From Akkermansiaceae bacterium (lineage in GTDB: Bacteria; Verrucomicrobiota; Verrucomicrobiia; Verrucomicrobiales; Akkermansiaceae), in NCBI GenBank assembly GCA_029288115.1, contig JARFPV010000328.1:1-5752 (forward strand): a stretch of 5,752 nucleotides of DNA. Direction: 5' to 3'. The notes under the pieces were generated by a model. That model did not search any database. It was not told the origin of the DNA and saw nothing but the letters and a program-made list of their open reading frames with translations. The position numbers and the translations under genes were made by a program. Of this stretch, positions 5,716-5,752 are shown in pieces (within the stretch, counting starts at the first letter, position 1; each line of letters starts with the position of its first letter).

Positions 5716-5752
5716 AAAAATGGATGATATTGTTCATGGTGTGGATACAAAT

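Noticed and set aside
5720..5752. Possible divergent plus-strand gene start (ATG at 5720, open to the window end)
   Set aside because: Only 11 codons are visible, with no Shine-Dalgarno or recognisable sequence.

Overview
The window looks like a piece of a Verrucomicrobiota chromosome (probably order Verrucomicrobiales). The inference rests on two lineage-flavoured families: a DUF1549 (PSCyt2-type) secreted protein, and a protein resembling the PTPDL family that I associate with Verrucomicrobia. Ribosome-binding sites are weak or absent before most genes. No taxonomic marker such as rRNA is present, so the assignment is an inference.

All six genes lie on the minus strand, so transcription runs from right to left. 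In that order they are: a 738-residue predicted lipoprotein that is a divergent member of the DUF255/SSP411 (YyaL) family (5654-3438); a 402-residue exported PTPDL-like protein (3406-2198); hisB, imidazoleglycerol-phosphate dehydratase (2122-1517); hisH, the glutaminase subunit of imidazole glycerol phosphate synthase (1503-889); a 120-residue DUF1801/YdhG-like protein (803-441); and the first 126 residues of a DUF1549 protein (379-1, continuing past the left edge). Gaps are 31, 75, 13, 85 and 61 bases. There are no RNA genes, mobile elements or CRISPR arrays, no gene-free stretch over 300 bases, and no convincing terminator.

hisB and hisH are a tight pair and supply two neighbouring activities of histidine synthesis; hisF, the synthase partner of HisH, is not in the window. 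Upstream sits a two-gene envelope module of unknown function (lipoprotein plus exported protein). The 85-base gap after hisH holds a good sigma70-like promoter whose 17-base spacer is entirely filled by a 17-base palindrome, suggesting that the DUF1801 gene is separately and perhaps repressibly transcribed.

The most unusual object is the DUF255/SSP411 lipoprotein. The overall fold appears retained, from the thioredoxin-like domain through the helical barrel to the C-terminal segment. However, both cysteines of the family's CxxC motif are gone, and so are several signature residues of the barrel. It reads as a membrane-anchored pseudoenzyme under selection for something other than the ancestral chemistry.
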